Positions 24,451 to 35,092 are shown, counted from the stretch's first letter. The stretch is 44,482 nucleotides of DNA from Ichthyophonus hoferi (GCA_002751075.1 NAOQ01000311.1:5194-49675), one strand, 5' to 3'. Numbers and translations: made by a program. Notes: generated by a model from the letters alone, not told the origin.

Positions 24451-24630
24451 AAACCTATTCATGAACTAGCTAGTATTCAAGCTATAAGCAATAATGATTT
24501 TAGGTCCAGTTTTTATCTTTATACAGGCTTACAACAATTTATTTACCGTAACAACATTAACGAATTTCTACTGATAATAATTAGGAGCCATGTGCCAAAA
24601 AGCATGTTTAACTTAGTGAATACTTTACCA

Positions 24631-24662
24631 ACAGGTGTGCCTGTGGCACACCTGTTTTTTTT
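24631..24662 (+). other. Perfect 11-bp hairpin followed by a T-run in the 3' flank of the PDZ gene
   Basis: ACAGGTGTGCC (24631-24641), loop TGT, then GGCACACCTGT (24645-24655), followed directly by more T. The stem is perfect. It lies 181 bases after the stop codon and just before the AATAAA at 24670, so it should be in the 3' UTR. Function is unknown. Confidence 0.75.
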
Positions 24663-24669
24663 GTAATTA

Positions 24670-24675
24670 AATAAA
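24670..24675 (+). promoter_or_regulatory. Poly(A) signal AATAAA for the PDZ gene
   Basis: Canonical AATAAA hexamer about 220 bases after the stop codon of the syntenin-like gene and on the same strand. It is the first good candidate downstream. AATAAA is frequent by chance in such AT-rich DNA, so this is likely but not proven. Confidence 0.5.
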
Positions 24676-25054
24676 TCATTGGAGATGCAAATATATTGTA
24701 GACTTTGAATCTGTTGTATAGATAATTTCATATCAATTGTAATAGGTATGCTAGATGCCCTTTATTGGGTATGTTCTGCTATTATGGTACTGATTAGTTG
24801 TGCAGTTGTATATACACCGTTTGCTGCCAGGACCAGCGTGGTTCTGTGCATACAGTGATAGGCTAAATATGCATAGTTTTATTGTAAGCCTATAACCAAT
24901 AGTAATCTCATTCTTAGTCACATTTCCCTTATTTTTTTAAAACCAATGATTTGGTGTCATTCTATTCCATCAATAGTATCATGAGGAACAAACCTAAACT
25001 GTTATTGGTTGATGATATTAGCAATTTAAAATAAAATATTTCTACTGTATGAAA
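24676..25054. other. Intergenic spacer between PDZ gene and LTR-D copy
   Basis: AT-rich sequence with no frame or repeat copy that I could match to anything else in the window. Confidence 0.4.
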
Positions 25055-25590
25055 AGCCTAGGTTTGATCAATCGGTTGCTTGTACTGAAGACCAATTCCT
25101 TATCTGAGGTCAAGATCTCTCTGCGTATCTAGGATTAGTAGTTCAGATTCCTCAGAAATAGTTTAATTCGATCAGGCGCTCGCCGATCGCTCAGTTTATT
25201 AATTTCTGATTTTAACACTAGTCATTTATGTGTAAAACAGCATGAAGAATTCTAACACAACACAGATAATTTATTTTATATTTGTGCAGACTAATAGAAT
25301 CAAGAGTTTTAAACGCGTGTATAAAAACATTATATGTACTAATGTGGTACTATGATTCTAATTGGCCGAGGTACACGGTCTTCGGTTATATAGTAATTCG
25401 CTAGAAGTACCCCCGCTTCTACTGATAACAATTTTCCCAATAAAGTTACTCAGTTAACATTATCTTTAGTTTACTTGTTTTTTCATATTAAATTATATAC
25501 TATAATCAACATGCTAAATATGTGTAGGTGTGTGTGTAAGCAGTAATAAGTGCCTTGCTAAGTTTACGGATTCAGGAGATTTTTTGACAC
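25055..25590 (+). repeat. LTR-D copy d with adjoining minus-strand gag-like codons
   Basis: Similar to 42815..43400 over its left and middle parts (CAAGATCTCTC, TAGTTTAATTC-ATCAGG, TCAAGAGTTTTAA, TATAGTAA-GC-CTAGAA, CCAATAAAGTTA). Plus-strand signals: GTGTATAAAAACATT at about 25319 and AATAAA at 25439. The left 80 bases conserve a minus-strand reading frame with the 43-kb copy (EILTSDKELV against EILTANKKLV). Confidence 0.6.
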
Positions 25591-25601
25591 CCTGGAGTCA
25601 T

Positions 25602-25702
25602 ATGGACCATGGAAAATATGCGATCGCATGACGTAATTGGGAATCGTAATGATTTATGCGATTGCTTGTTATCTCGATTCTCGTCAGAAATAGCGATCGC
25701 AA
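25602..25702 (+). repeat. R6 leader copy d
   Basis: Contains the 12-bp perfect palindrome ATGCGATCGCAT (25618-25629), a second GCGATCGC near 25692, and a distal ATGCGATTGC that pairs with the first. The best preserved copy for the palindromes. Confidence 0.7.
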
Positions 25703-26283
25703 CACCATCGTAGGTACCTTACAGGTAAACCTAAGATGATCCAAATAACATACACAGGAAGATTTTTTAGCTTTTCTGAAGTTGAATGGGGACATTTCTT
25801 TATTTGGGTAATCGGAGGCCATCAGCTCGGAAGGGAAAGGAATGACTTCAACTTCACTACTGACTAATCTTTAATGAAACAGTAATGAATTTTGATGGGA
25901 CGAGTGCCCTTGGGGACACTTTTATTCTGTCAGGCGGTTGGTTGAGTGATTGTAAGCATATAGTTTGATGCATTCAGTCTCTATGCCTAAGCATTCAAGG
26001 AGTGCAATTACATGTGCTATTTTTTGACATGTAGTTAATATATTCACTTTTGGTTGTGAATCAAGTTGCAAACGTTTGCTTTTTGAGAGTCAATCAATTG
26101 GGCGTCCGGCTAAGTAGATGGCACAACCACTTGTGATCTGAGCCGATCGCGGATCGCCGGCAAGTCGACGTTGGAGAAGGCATTGTAGGGTTAATGGAGC
26201 TTTCTCATTAGCAGTTGTCTTGAGGTATCTCAGTAGGTAGGCGACTGCAATTTGCGATCCAGACCAAACAGTCAATTAGGCTG
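25703..26283. other. Unassigned sequence between R6 copy d and LTR-C
   Basis: No domain recognised. A minus-strand open frame at 26090..26275 has no match to anything I know. Confidence 0.35.
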
Positions 26284-26480
26284 TGTTGTGAATAATAGGT
26301 AGAGACAGGTGCATTCCGTAGACCTATATATTCGTTTAAAAAGAGAGAATACCAAATTTAAGTGCATTTAACGTGTCCTTTGGCATACATGGAGTACACA
26401 TATGCTAAAACACATTTTTATTATTAAACAAGTCAGTAGGACTTGCCATAGGCAGAATGCCTAAGCGATGTGCTATCTGT
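26284..26480 (-). repeat. LTR-C copy b, running into the assembly gap
   Basis: TGTTGTGAATAATAGGTAGA ... ATGTGCTATCTG corresponds to the first about 197 bases (plus-strand order) of the complete copy at 27865. By eye near 88 percent alike to copy c in the overlap. Confidence 0.8.
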
Positions 26481-26935
26481 NNNNNNNNNNNNNNNNNNNN
26501 NNNNNNNNNNNNNNNNNNNNNNNNNNNNNNNNNNNNNNNNNNNNNNNNNNNNNNNNNNNNNNNNNNNNNNNNNNNNNNNNNNNNNNNNNNNNNNNNNNNN
26601 NNNNNNNNNNNNNNNNNNNNNNNNNNNNNNNNNNNNNNNNNNNNNNNNNNNNNNNNNNNNNNNNNNNNNNNNNNNNNNNNNNNNNNNNNNNNNNNNNNNN
26701 NNNNNNNNNNNNNNNNNNNNNNNNNNNNNNNNNNNNNNNNNNNNNNNNNNNNNNNNNNNNNNNNNNNNNNNNNNNNNNNNNNNNNNNNNNNNNNNNNNNN
26801 NNNNNNNNNNNNNNNNNNNNNNNNNNNNNNNNNNNNNNNNNNNNNNNNNNNNNNNNNNNNNNNNNNNNNNNNNNNNNNNNNNNNNNNNNNNNNNNNNNNN
26901 NNNNNNNNNNNNNNNNNNNNNNNNNNNNNNNNNNN
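26481..26935. other. Assembly gap (455 N)
   Basis: Unknown bases. LTR-C sequence on both sides means it must hold at least the other end of copy b and the first about 55 bases of copy c. Confidence 0.95.
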
Positions 26936-27298
26936 GGATTGCCGTTCAGAATATCAAATTAAGGTGCGTTTTAACGTATCCCTTTGCATCCATGGAGTAC
27001 ATATATGCTAAGACACATTTTTATTATTAAACAAGTCAGCAGGACTTACCATAGGCAGTATGCCTAAGCAATGTGCTATCTGCCCCTAAAACATCTGAAA
27101 TGGCTTATTATACAGCTACAGGATCTCTACCATTGGCTGGTTCAATTTTTATAGATAACCTTGGATTGCTGTTTAGCACCAATAGATTGCCCCAGCTATT
27201 TTCGCAGGCTACATGTGCAATAATAATTGCTAATAATATTAAATATTTACAGCTATATAAACAAATACTTAAATTAATTAAATATTCATATTTTAACA
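26936..27298 (-). repeat. LTR-C copy c
   Basis: Emerges from the gap about 55 bases into the LTR and ends ...CATATTTTAACA at 27298. Minus-strand signals: CTATAAAAATTGAACC with CCAATG next to it, then AATAATAAAAATG. Confidence 0.8.
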
Positions 27299-27864
27299 CT
27301 CACTTTTGGCCTGTGCAGATTATTTCACTTAAGGCATAAAAATATGAAAAAGGAATATGAAAAATTACCTTAACATGGGGACTACTTAGCTGTAGGCTTG
27401 TCACTCACTAAAGGAGATAGATAATTCCTGATTACATTCAGAAGTGACTGTAGCATGGCACCCAATGTAAGAAAAAGCAGCAAACAGTACACCAAACTGT
27501 ATGTTGCATGTTACTGCTTGCTCAGGCTTTGGCTTTGGCTCTGGCTCTGGCTTTTTTATAGGCTCTGGCTTTGTCTCTGCTGCAGGCTCTGGTATCTGGC
27601 GTCTGGCGGCTGAGGTGATATGCAGGGGTTCTTCATTTGATTTGTATATTACCTTAGTATCACTTTGAAACAAGAAATTTTGATAGTGCAAATGCAGACT
27701 TGAAAATAGTGTGTAGGTGTAATAAAATTGAATCTCCACACGTAGAGGTCAGTGAATGGATGGAGGGATGCAATGAAATATTTTTGGCATTCGTTGATCA
27801 TTGACTTAACAGAATTGCTAGGTTTTGTGGTCATGGTAAATTGTTTAAGCTTTTTTTGCTACCA
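27299..27864 (-). mobile_element. Compact internal region between two LTR-C copies
   Basis: 566 bp between LTR-C c and d. On the minus strand the sequence just after LTR-C d is TGGTAGCAAAAAAAGC, near the copia primer site TGGTATCAGAGC. A purine-rich AGGCCAAAAGTGAG lies right before LTR-C c. It carries minus-strand frames of about 60 and 110 codons, one with Lys-Pro/Glu-Pro repeats, and no pol domain. This is the layout of a small non-autonomous LTR element. It looks decayed. Confidence 0.6.
27525..27590 (-). repeat. Hexanucleotide repeat GGCTYT
   Basis: Five uninterrupted GGCTTT/GGCTCT units at 27525-27554 and more after a short break. On the minus strand they encode alternating Lys-Pro and Glu-Pro. 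Confidence 0.85.
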
Positions 27865-28270
27865 TGTTGGGAATAATAAGTGAGACAGGAGCGTTCCTGA
27901 GACCTATATTTGTTAAAAAGGAGAGGGAATATCGAATTAAGTGCGTTTTAACATTTTCCTTTCCATACACGAAGTACAGATATGATAAGACGCATTTTTA
28001 TTATTAAACAAGTTAGCAGGACTTGCCATAGGCAGGATGCCTAAGCGGTGTGCTATCTGCACCAAAAATATCTGAAATGGCTAATCATACAGCTGTCTCT
28101 AGCATTGGCTGGTTCAGTTTTTATAAATGACCTTAGATTACCGTTTAACACCAATAGATTACCCCAACTATTTTCCCAGGCTAGATGTGTAATAATAATT
28201 ACTAATAATATTAAATGTTTATGACTATATAAACAAATACCTAAATTAATTAAATATACCTGTTTTGACA
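27865..28270 (-). repeat. LTR-C copy d, complete (406 bp)
   Basis: Plus strand TGTTGGGAATAATAAG ... CCTGTTTTGACA. On the minus strand: TGTCAAAACAGG start, ATTTATAAAAACTGAACC with CCAATG, AATAATAAAAATGCG, and CCCAACA end. It serves as 3' LTR of the minus-strand copia element to its right and as 5' LTR of the compact unit to its left. Confidence 0.85.
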
Positions 28271-30300
28271 TGCCTTTGTGTTACATGGCTCGGATTGGAG
28301 TATCTTATTGGCTGCTTATTTGACATATTTTGGCAAGAGCAGCAAGTCCATTGAGTAGCTGTTCTCTTGTGTATGTATGACTTGTCAAGCTCACTGAATG
28401 TATCCCATTTGGGAGAGTTTGATGCTTTGGACATCTGGCTCAATGGTGTAACCCTGGACGTTGTGAGGCCTTTCTTTATTCTTAGTGGGGAATTTATTGC
28501 TGAATGCTGTAACTAAGACCTTCTTATCAGTTGGGTGTTCAAATACGGATACAATGAGGACGTTATCAATGTAGCAGCAGATGGCTAAGAACCTGCTGCT
28601 GTTTTGGCTAATATAGAGGAATGAGTCCTTATCAGCTGAATGCGTTTCTTAGGTCTTGAAGGTGTCAAAGGTCCCATTCCATCTTAGTTTGCTAAGTGTA
28701 GATCATAGAGACATTGCTATATTTTGCAAATCCGTCTAGGATGACCGAAGACTTCTTTGGATTGTGGTGGATGCATGTATACTGGTGCTGGAAGTGATGC
28801 ATGAAGATACGCTGATGTAATGTCTAGTGATGCTATGTTGATGTTGATGAGCCATCACAATAGCTATCAATATTTGAATGATAATGAAGCTGGCAACTGA
28901 AGATGAGATGTTGAAGAAGTCCTTGTCTTTAACCTCCATACTTCCTCAGGCACAAAGTTGGGCCTTGGGTTGTGAGACAGCTTCAATCAGTTTCTTTTGT
29001 AGTGGTAGACCTAGACGCTCTTTAGGATTGTGGGTTGGTAAAGGACTTTATCCTAGGGGATGAAGATTTATATATGCAACTCATTGATTGTTGCAAGTTT
29101 GTTGTGCATGACATTGATTCATTGCATCCTGTTAATAGAGCGCATGGCATCCTTATAATTCCTAGAGTTGTTAAAGTCTACAAATGTCGTCACTGGGGTT
29201 GGCATGGAGGCAACTGTGTTAAAATGAATTTGTAGAGGTGCTCTCTCATGTTTCCCATATTTATGGCTGCTCCTGGTTATTACTGGAGCCTAGTAATGTT
29301 GATGAAAGTGTTATAAATCTCCATCTGGCTCAGTGTAGTGATCTGAACCCTCTTTTATCAGGATAAGAAAATTTGAGTACTGGTATATGATACCATGAAA
29401 TTGATGGTGAGCTGGAGATAAAGGAAAATTTTGAGTATACTCCCTCTGGAATAAGAAATCCTGAGAGAGCATGGTAGAGTTGTTAGCATGAATCTTGATA
29501 AGAGATGCTAGAGTAGAGCTGGTGGCTGAGGAGTCAGGGGGAGAAACATTGGGTAGGAAAAGGTCCTGTTAAAATTTCTAAGGAGATTGTTGGTACAGGA
29601 AGTGTGTCTTCAAAGAAGACACTTCTTCCTCATGGTAGTTGGCAGAGTTCCTAGTTTAGAATAATCCAACCATCCATGTTATTGGCATAGCCAAGGAATA
29701 AAGCCTGATGCTCTCTGAAGGTGAACTTGGAAGAGCTGGTGGTTGAATCAGTGTAGTAACACAACTTGCACCTAAAATCATTTTGGCAATGAACTGGAGC
29801 AGGTTAATGATACCAGAATAGATGTGGTGATTTTTATGGGTGGTAGTACAGTTGTGGATGTGATGTTGTGTGTGAACACAGCTGCACGTACTATGTAGTC
29901 CTAGAAGGAATGTGAAATGCTCATAGAATTCAAAGCAGCTTGGGTCATAGTAATGATTTGACGGTTTATACATTTAAACAGTCCATTAAAATATGGTGTA
30001 TAGGATAGAGTTATATGGTGTGTGATTCCCTAGGACTGGAGCTGGTCCAGGAATGATGTAGGGGTATGCCCAGTTTCCTGGTTAGTGTAAAGGGTGGCAA
30101 TTGGGACGGGAGAGTGCTTAGCTTGAGTAGCTTCCATATTTTACAGGAAGATCTCTGGTACTTTGTTCTTGTGCTTTATGCACTAGACCATGGTATATTG
30201 TATAAGAAATTGTCTATAAAAATGATGCACCTGTTAAAGCATATTAACTTCTACAAGTGTTAGGCTGTATATTCCATGATTTCTTGTATGAAAATACTTA
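28271..30300 (-). mobile_element. Ty1/copia pol fossil, integrase to RT
   Basis: Minus strand, right to left: integrase core about 30260-29850 (SLGITHHITLSYTPYFNGLF-type segment near 30010), integrase C-terminal part 29973-29656, RT with RFLAICCYIDNVLIVSVFEH at about 28600-28540, and sequence ending at LTR-C d. The gag-protease part is absent because LTR-E begins at 30308. Similar to the RT at 15.1-15.5 kb. Many breaks. Confidence 0.75.
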
Positions 30301-30307
30301 CTATTTA

Positions 30308-31224
30308 TGTAGCATTGTACATCTAAATATTCAATAGCGTTTAGAATGGGTTTCATTGGTAATTAGGAGCTAGACGTTAATTATAATAATTAATTAAGTA
30401 CATGATGTCATTAATTATATTTAACTAGAACTAAATGTTTAGTGCAGTCTAAAACATGAATTTACCATGGTTTTATAAAATATTGTTGGTCATTGGCATT
30501 TAATCACACACAGTGATTAATAATACATATGTGATACATAGCAACCGAAATGATTCATGTAATCATTGAACAATATGTTGCTGACAACATGTTAGGTAAC
30601 AATTAAGTTGTGTCCAAAATATTTATGACTGTCCCAGTCAGCAGATCCCATACTGTGGGCAATGATACAAATCTATTGCAAGACTATTCCTCTCTTTATG
30701 GCACCTGGTTTTAAGACTATGGCAGACCAATTAAGTTTAAACCTCACCACCATGTTATTTTTTTATAGTAAATATACAATAGCAATTCTTAATCTTACTA
30801 AATAAAATTGGTGCCGAAGTGCTCACTGCACTTTTACAGCTCACTCTTTCATTTATTTTTATTATATTTGCTTATTACTATATAGAAGATACGTGTTCCT
30901 TTCCAGTTAAGTTTGATTAGATTTTTTTTTTTCAATAATCTTACTGGTTTAGAGCTTGGTGCTACAATGCTGATAATTTAATCAATTCATAAAATAACTT
31001 ACAGCAATTATTTACAACCAATCAAATATTATATGAGTACTAATCAGTTAGACATTAGTGTATTTTGGATTTAATAGAACAGGTTGTACACCTATTCAAA
31101 AATATGCTTATCTCAAATAATTATTACCTGATCAACTGGTATTAACCAACAATTATATAGTCAGCAATCGCAAACTTAGTCCGGATCCTAATTTTATAGT
31201 GTTGTACAATAAAAGCAACGTACA
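30308..31224 (+). repeat. LTR-E copy 1, split by a solo LTR-G
   Basis: Starts TGTAGCATTGTACATC and ends ACAATAAAAGCAACGTACA. It is the inverse of 35092..34634 and parallel to 36909..37415 (TAATCACACACA-TGATTAAT, GTTTAGTGCAGTCT, CAACAATTATAT-GTCAGCAA). Without the insertion it is about 440 bp. TTTTATAAAATATTG is the likely TATA box. It is the 5' LTR of the following copia element. Confidence 0.8.
30611..31081. repeat. Solo LTR-G inserted in LTR-E, with target duplication
   Basis: TGTCCAAAATATTT ... TTTAATAGAACA, 471 bp, with TG/CA ends. Flanks are AGTTG (30606-30610) and GGTTG (31082-31086). Uninterrupted LTR-E at 34 kb reads GGTTGAGTTCCTATTC on its minus strand, which matches the sequence resuming after the insertion. 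Confidence 0.75.
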
Positions 31225-34200
31225 TGAACTTTATCCATTACAAGAAGTAGTTATGACTAATAAGAAAAGATATATATACTCATGAACTGCAGGTAAAACG
31301 TAAGACCGTCATTGCCTCTGCAATACAATTAGGATTTATAGGCAAAAAAAAACAAAGAATACAACTCTCTTCCAATAAACGTAAAGGGGAAACATCAAGA
31401 ACCTAGGGAAAGTTAACATTAGTTAGGTGAAGCAGAAAACGGGCATTTGATCTCCATATACGGTGAAGCCAAATTAACTACTAGCAGCTTAGATTTTGCC
31501 AGGATTACCAAGAACCAGCAGCCTCAAAGCGCTTCTACTGATAACTCCAATTTACCTAACAAAAAACCTATGTATAGAACCATACCAGAGGAGTAGCATA
31601 CCAGCAGTTCACAAAGACATAGACTTACTCAGGGACGGCAACAACCGCTTCATGGAAATCAGCATGTTTTTATGGTAATATGATAAAACAATTGCTCATG
31701 CAATTGGGGGAAGGGGCTCCCAAAACAATCACACCTCTTCCAATTTCAAAAAAAGAAATCTTCACCAGCAATGAACATGGAATCAGCTACACTAAGTGGG
31801 CTGAGCGCATTAGAGACAAGGTGTAAGTTTCAATGTGTCTACAAGCAGTAGAAAAAAGACTCTCCAACAGCTGCAGAACCCAATCAAAGTATCTCCACAA
31901 GAAACAACTGCAAGACACTACTTATATGCATTAGTATCATCAAAACAGTGGTTGATAGCAGGTTAGAAGCAAAACGAATTTGCATTTTATACATGGAGAG
32001 GGATGAAAAATTAATTTGATGGAAAGGATATAGCTCAACAAACAATGTACATGATCAAATATTTGGAACTTTTACTCAAACCAAATGAAGATAGAAACCA
32101 ATATATTAAAAGGGTAGTGGGTGCCAACAAATGCCTTAAAAGAACCGTCAGGAGCAACACGACCAAGCTGTAGTCACCAAGATGATCTTTGATCTGCAGT
32201 CTAAATAATATGGAGACCAAGTCAGAACTTTCTGACAGGCTACCAATGGTTGGGGTACACTGAAGGAATTTATAGATGATATAGCTACCAATAAAGAAAA
32301 ATATGAATAAACAAAATTTGAGTGAGGAATACTAATACAAATCTAGTGTTAGATTCTACAACAATGAGTCAGTAGCTTGGGACATATTTCAGGGAAAACA
32401 CTCTATGAGTCAGTGCCCTGTCATACAGATACTCAGAAACCTTAGCATTGGTACCTATTACAAATCAAGTCAGAACAATAAAGGCCCAAGACCCCCAGAG
32501 AGGGAGAAAGGATGCCCTGGGGAACATAAGACCAACCATCACCCAGGTAGTAAAGAGATTGTCAACTTTCTGCACTAAAAAAAAAGTAAGAATAAGTACA
32601 GCACAGTATACACAGTTGGAGAAAACACTTTGTATGCAGATATAGGATAGGTAAATAGAGAAGGCATAGAGGGAGCAGAGCCAAATGAAAGTTTTGCATT
32701 AGATAGTGGCTCGTTAAGGCACCTCCTTCAGAAAAGAGGACTTTACTACATTCACCCCAGGGACATCGTATGTTCGATGGGGAAATGAACAGAATAGTAA
32801 GGCACTAGCATCTGACCGCATATGGTCAACTGCTAGCATAAGGGGACAAGCAATTCTCATTAGATTGGAAAATGTACTGTTGATCCCAAACTTGAAAGTA
32901 GGCCTATTCTCCATCCTAGTATTGAAGGAAAAGGGCTTAACAATGGTTTACAAGGATGATACTGTAACGAGCTTTAGAAAAATTATAATGGTGATGCTGG
33001 TATAAGAAAGAACAACATAATATGCAGGCTAGATGCTCTAGTAATCCCACCAGAGGAGGTAGAAAGAAATAGTTGTCGGAAAGGACCAAATTCTACTCAT
33101 TAGCAGGAAGCCAACTTGGTAGTTAGGAAAAAGTCCCCTACAAAGACTGTAGAACCAGAAGCCCACGTAGGCTTAATGGCCTATGAGATTCTTCATTCCA
33201 GGCTTATGTAATCCGGTCAAACCACGATGTCCTTTGCATTGGCAATGTCAAAAGACATAGTGTTGGACAAGAAGAAGAAGGACTGTGAAACCTGCAGTAT
33301 GTCAAAGGTTAAGAGGATTCCTTACCCTGAGCAAACAAACTGAGCTATCAGAGTATTACAGACAGTGTACTTGAATTTAGCTGGACCCTTGGGCAGGTCT
33401 TACTCTGGTCTCCAATATGTGGTAATCTTCACAGATGAGTATTCATACTACGTTAAAAGTATTTACTCAAAAAGAAATCGGACACATTTGAGACCTTCAA
33501 GAGGTACTACAGTTATGCTACTGGCATGCATGACAAATCTATGGCCACTTTGGTAACAGAAAATGGAATTGAATACTAGAATTCAAAGTTTTCACCCTAC
33601 TTGGAGAAATTCAGCATCCACCACCAAATCATTATTCCCCATTATCTTGAGCAGAACGGACTCCCTGAAAGAATGAACCAAACGTTGTTCACAATGATAG
33701 GAAGTGCTAGAATATATAGTGGTTTTCTTCAATATTTGTAGGATGAAGCCATTAAGACGGAAGCTTTTACTTGAATGTGCCGCCAACTAAGTGTTTGCCA
33801 AAATCAACCATACTATGGGCCTTATGGCAACAATTAACCACACCTTTCAGCTAACTCAGAGCTTATGGATGCAGATGCCACTATAAAGATGAAACCCCCA
33901 ATAATTTGGCACCTCAAGGAGGAGAGGCAATGGTGTTGGAATATTAAGAATTTCAGCAAGCATACAGGTTGTTGTATACCAAGGCTAAAATAATAATCAG
34001 CAGGGATGTGAAATTCTTAGAGACAATTTTTCCTTATGCTGAAAAATAGCCAAAGCTTCTGCCAGGCTAAGAGGACAAACCCACAGGAAGAATCGAAACT
34101 GCTCTAACAACTGAAGAGGAACCCTTACCTCCAAAATATTGTCCTTCTTCATGGAAAATTTTCCAGAAGGATACATCAACTCAAGAGATGTTGGTTCAGC

Positions 34201-34295
34201 AGGATAGGGCTAAGAAAATCAAGGAATTATGGAGGAATGTCATTGAGGAGCTAAAGAATAGTTGGAGTGAGGAAAATGAGGAGAAGAAAAACCAG

Positions 34296-34601
34296 TCAGA
34301 AGACATTAAAACACCTCCAAGAAAAAAGGTTGAAATATTCACTCCTGAATGTTGATTCTGTGCCACTGTCAACGGACATGCAATGTCCCTCTTCTACTTC
34401 ACTTGAGTTGAGACTTGTAGTAATATCAAAGTCCTCAAGAAATTTTTTTAAAGTTTCTTCATTACATGGGTCAGAGGAGAATTGGATCCGTTGCTTTTTC
34501 TTTCTTTCTATGGATCCCAATTTACTTGCTGTTTCCATTATAGTTTTAACTTTAATCCTAATTCCTAAATAAATTGAGTTTTCTCTTTTTTTAACGGACA
34601 T
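34296..34601 (-). mobile_element. Gag-like start of inverted LTR-E element
   Basis: A minus-strand frame beginning MSVKKRENSIYLGIRIK, 33 bases after the end of the inverted LTR-E. Lys/Glu-rich; no domain recognised. By position it is the gag N-terminus of the LTR-E family. Confidence 0.55.
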
Positions 34602-34633
34602 TGCTACTACTATACTTAAACGGACATATATAA

Positions 34634-35092
34634 TGTACTTAACTTTTATTGTTACACTGTGAAATCAGGATTCAGATCAAGTCTGTGATTGCTGATTATA
34701 TAATTGTTGGTTTAGGCCAACCCCAGTGGACCATGTGATAAACATTTGAGATAAATTCCTTATCGAATAGGAACTCAACCTAACTGTTACCTAACATGAT
34801 GTCAGCAGCATAATGTCCAATGATTATTCAAAGGATTATTCTGGATACTATATATTACAAATGTATCATCAATCACTATGTGTGATTAAATGCTAATGAC
34901 CAACACTATTTAAAACTACAGTAAATTTACGTTCTAGATTGAAGTAAACATCTAGTCCTATTTAACTGCAATTAGTGGCATTATGTAATTATTTAATTAT
35001 TACTAGTTAATGATTAATTAATGTTTAATTCTTAATTACTTATGGAAACCTCATTCTAAACGTTACTTAACATTTAAAGGTTCAATGCTACA
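34634..35092 (-). repeat. LTR-E copy 2, inverted, uninterrupted (459 bp)
   Basis: Minus strand TGTAGCATTGAACC ... AACAATAAAAGTTAAGTACA. The fullest LTR-E copy. With the gag-like start to its left it forms a 5' end fragment lodged between integrase and RT of the surrounding element. Confidence 0.8.

Noticed and set aside
24631-24662. Bacterial rho-independent terminator
   Set aside because: The shape fits, but the upstream gene has a GT-AG intron and an animal domain architecture, so a bacterial signal makes no sense here.
25618-25700. Cyanobacterial HIP1-like GCGATCGC octamers
   Set aside because: Only a few, all inside one repeat family; surrounding genes are eukaryotic.
26457-27030. Three long open frames of 164-186 codons
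   Set aside because: They consist almost wholly of undetermined bases in the assembly gap.
30796-30815. Primer-binding site TTGGTGCCGAAGTGC after AATAAAA
   Set aside because: It lies in the middle of the solo LTR-G defined by TG/CA ends and a target duplication, so it is not at an LTR-internal junction.
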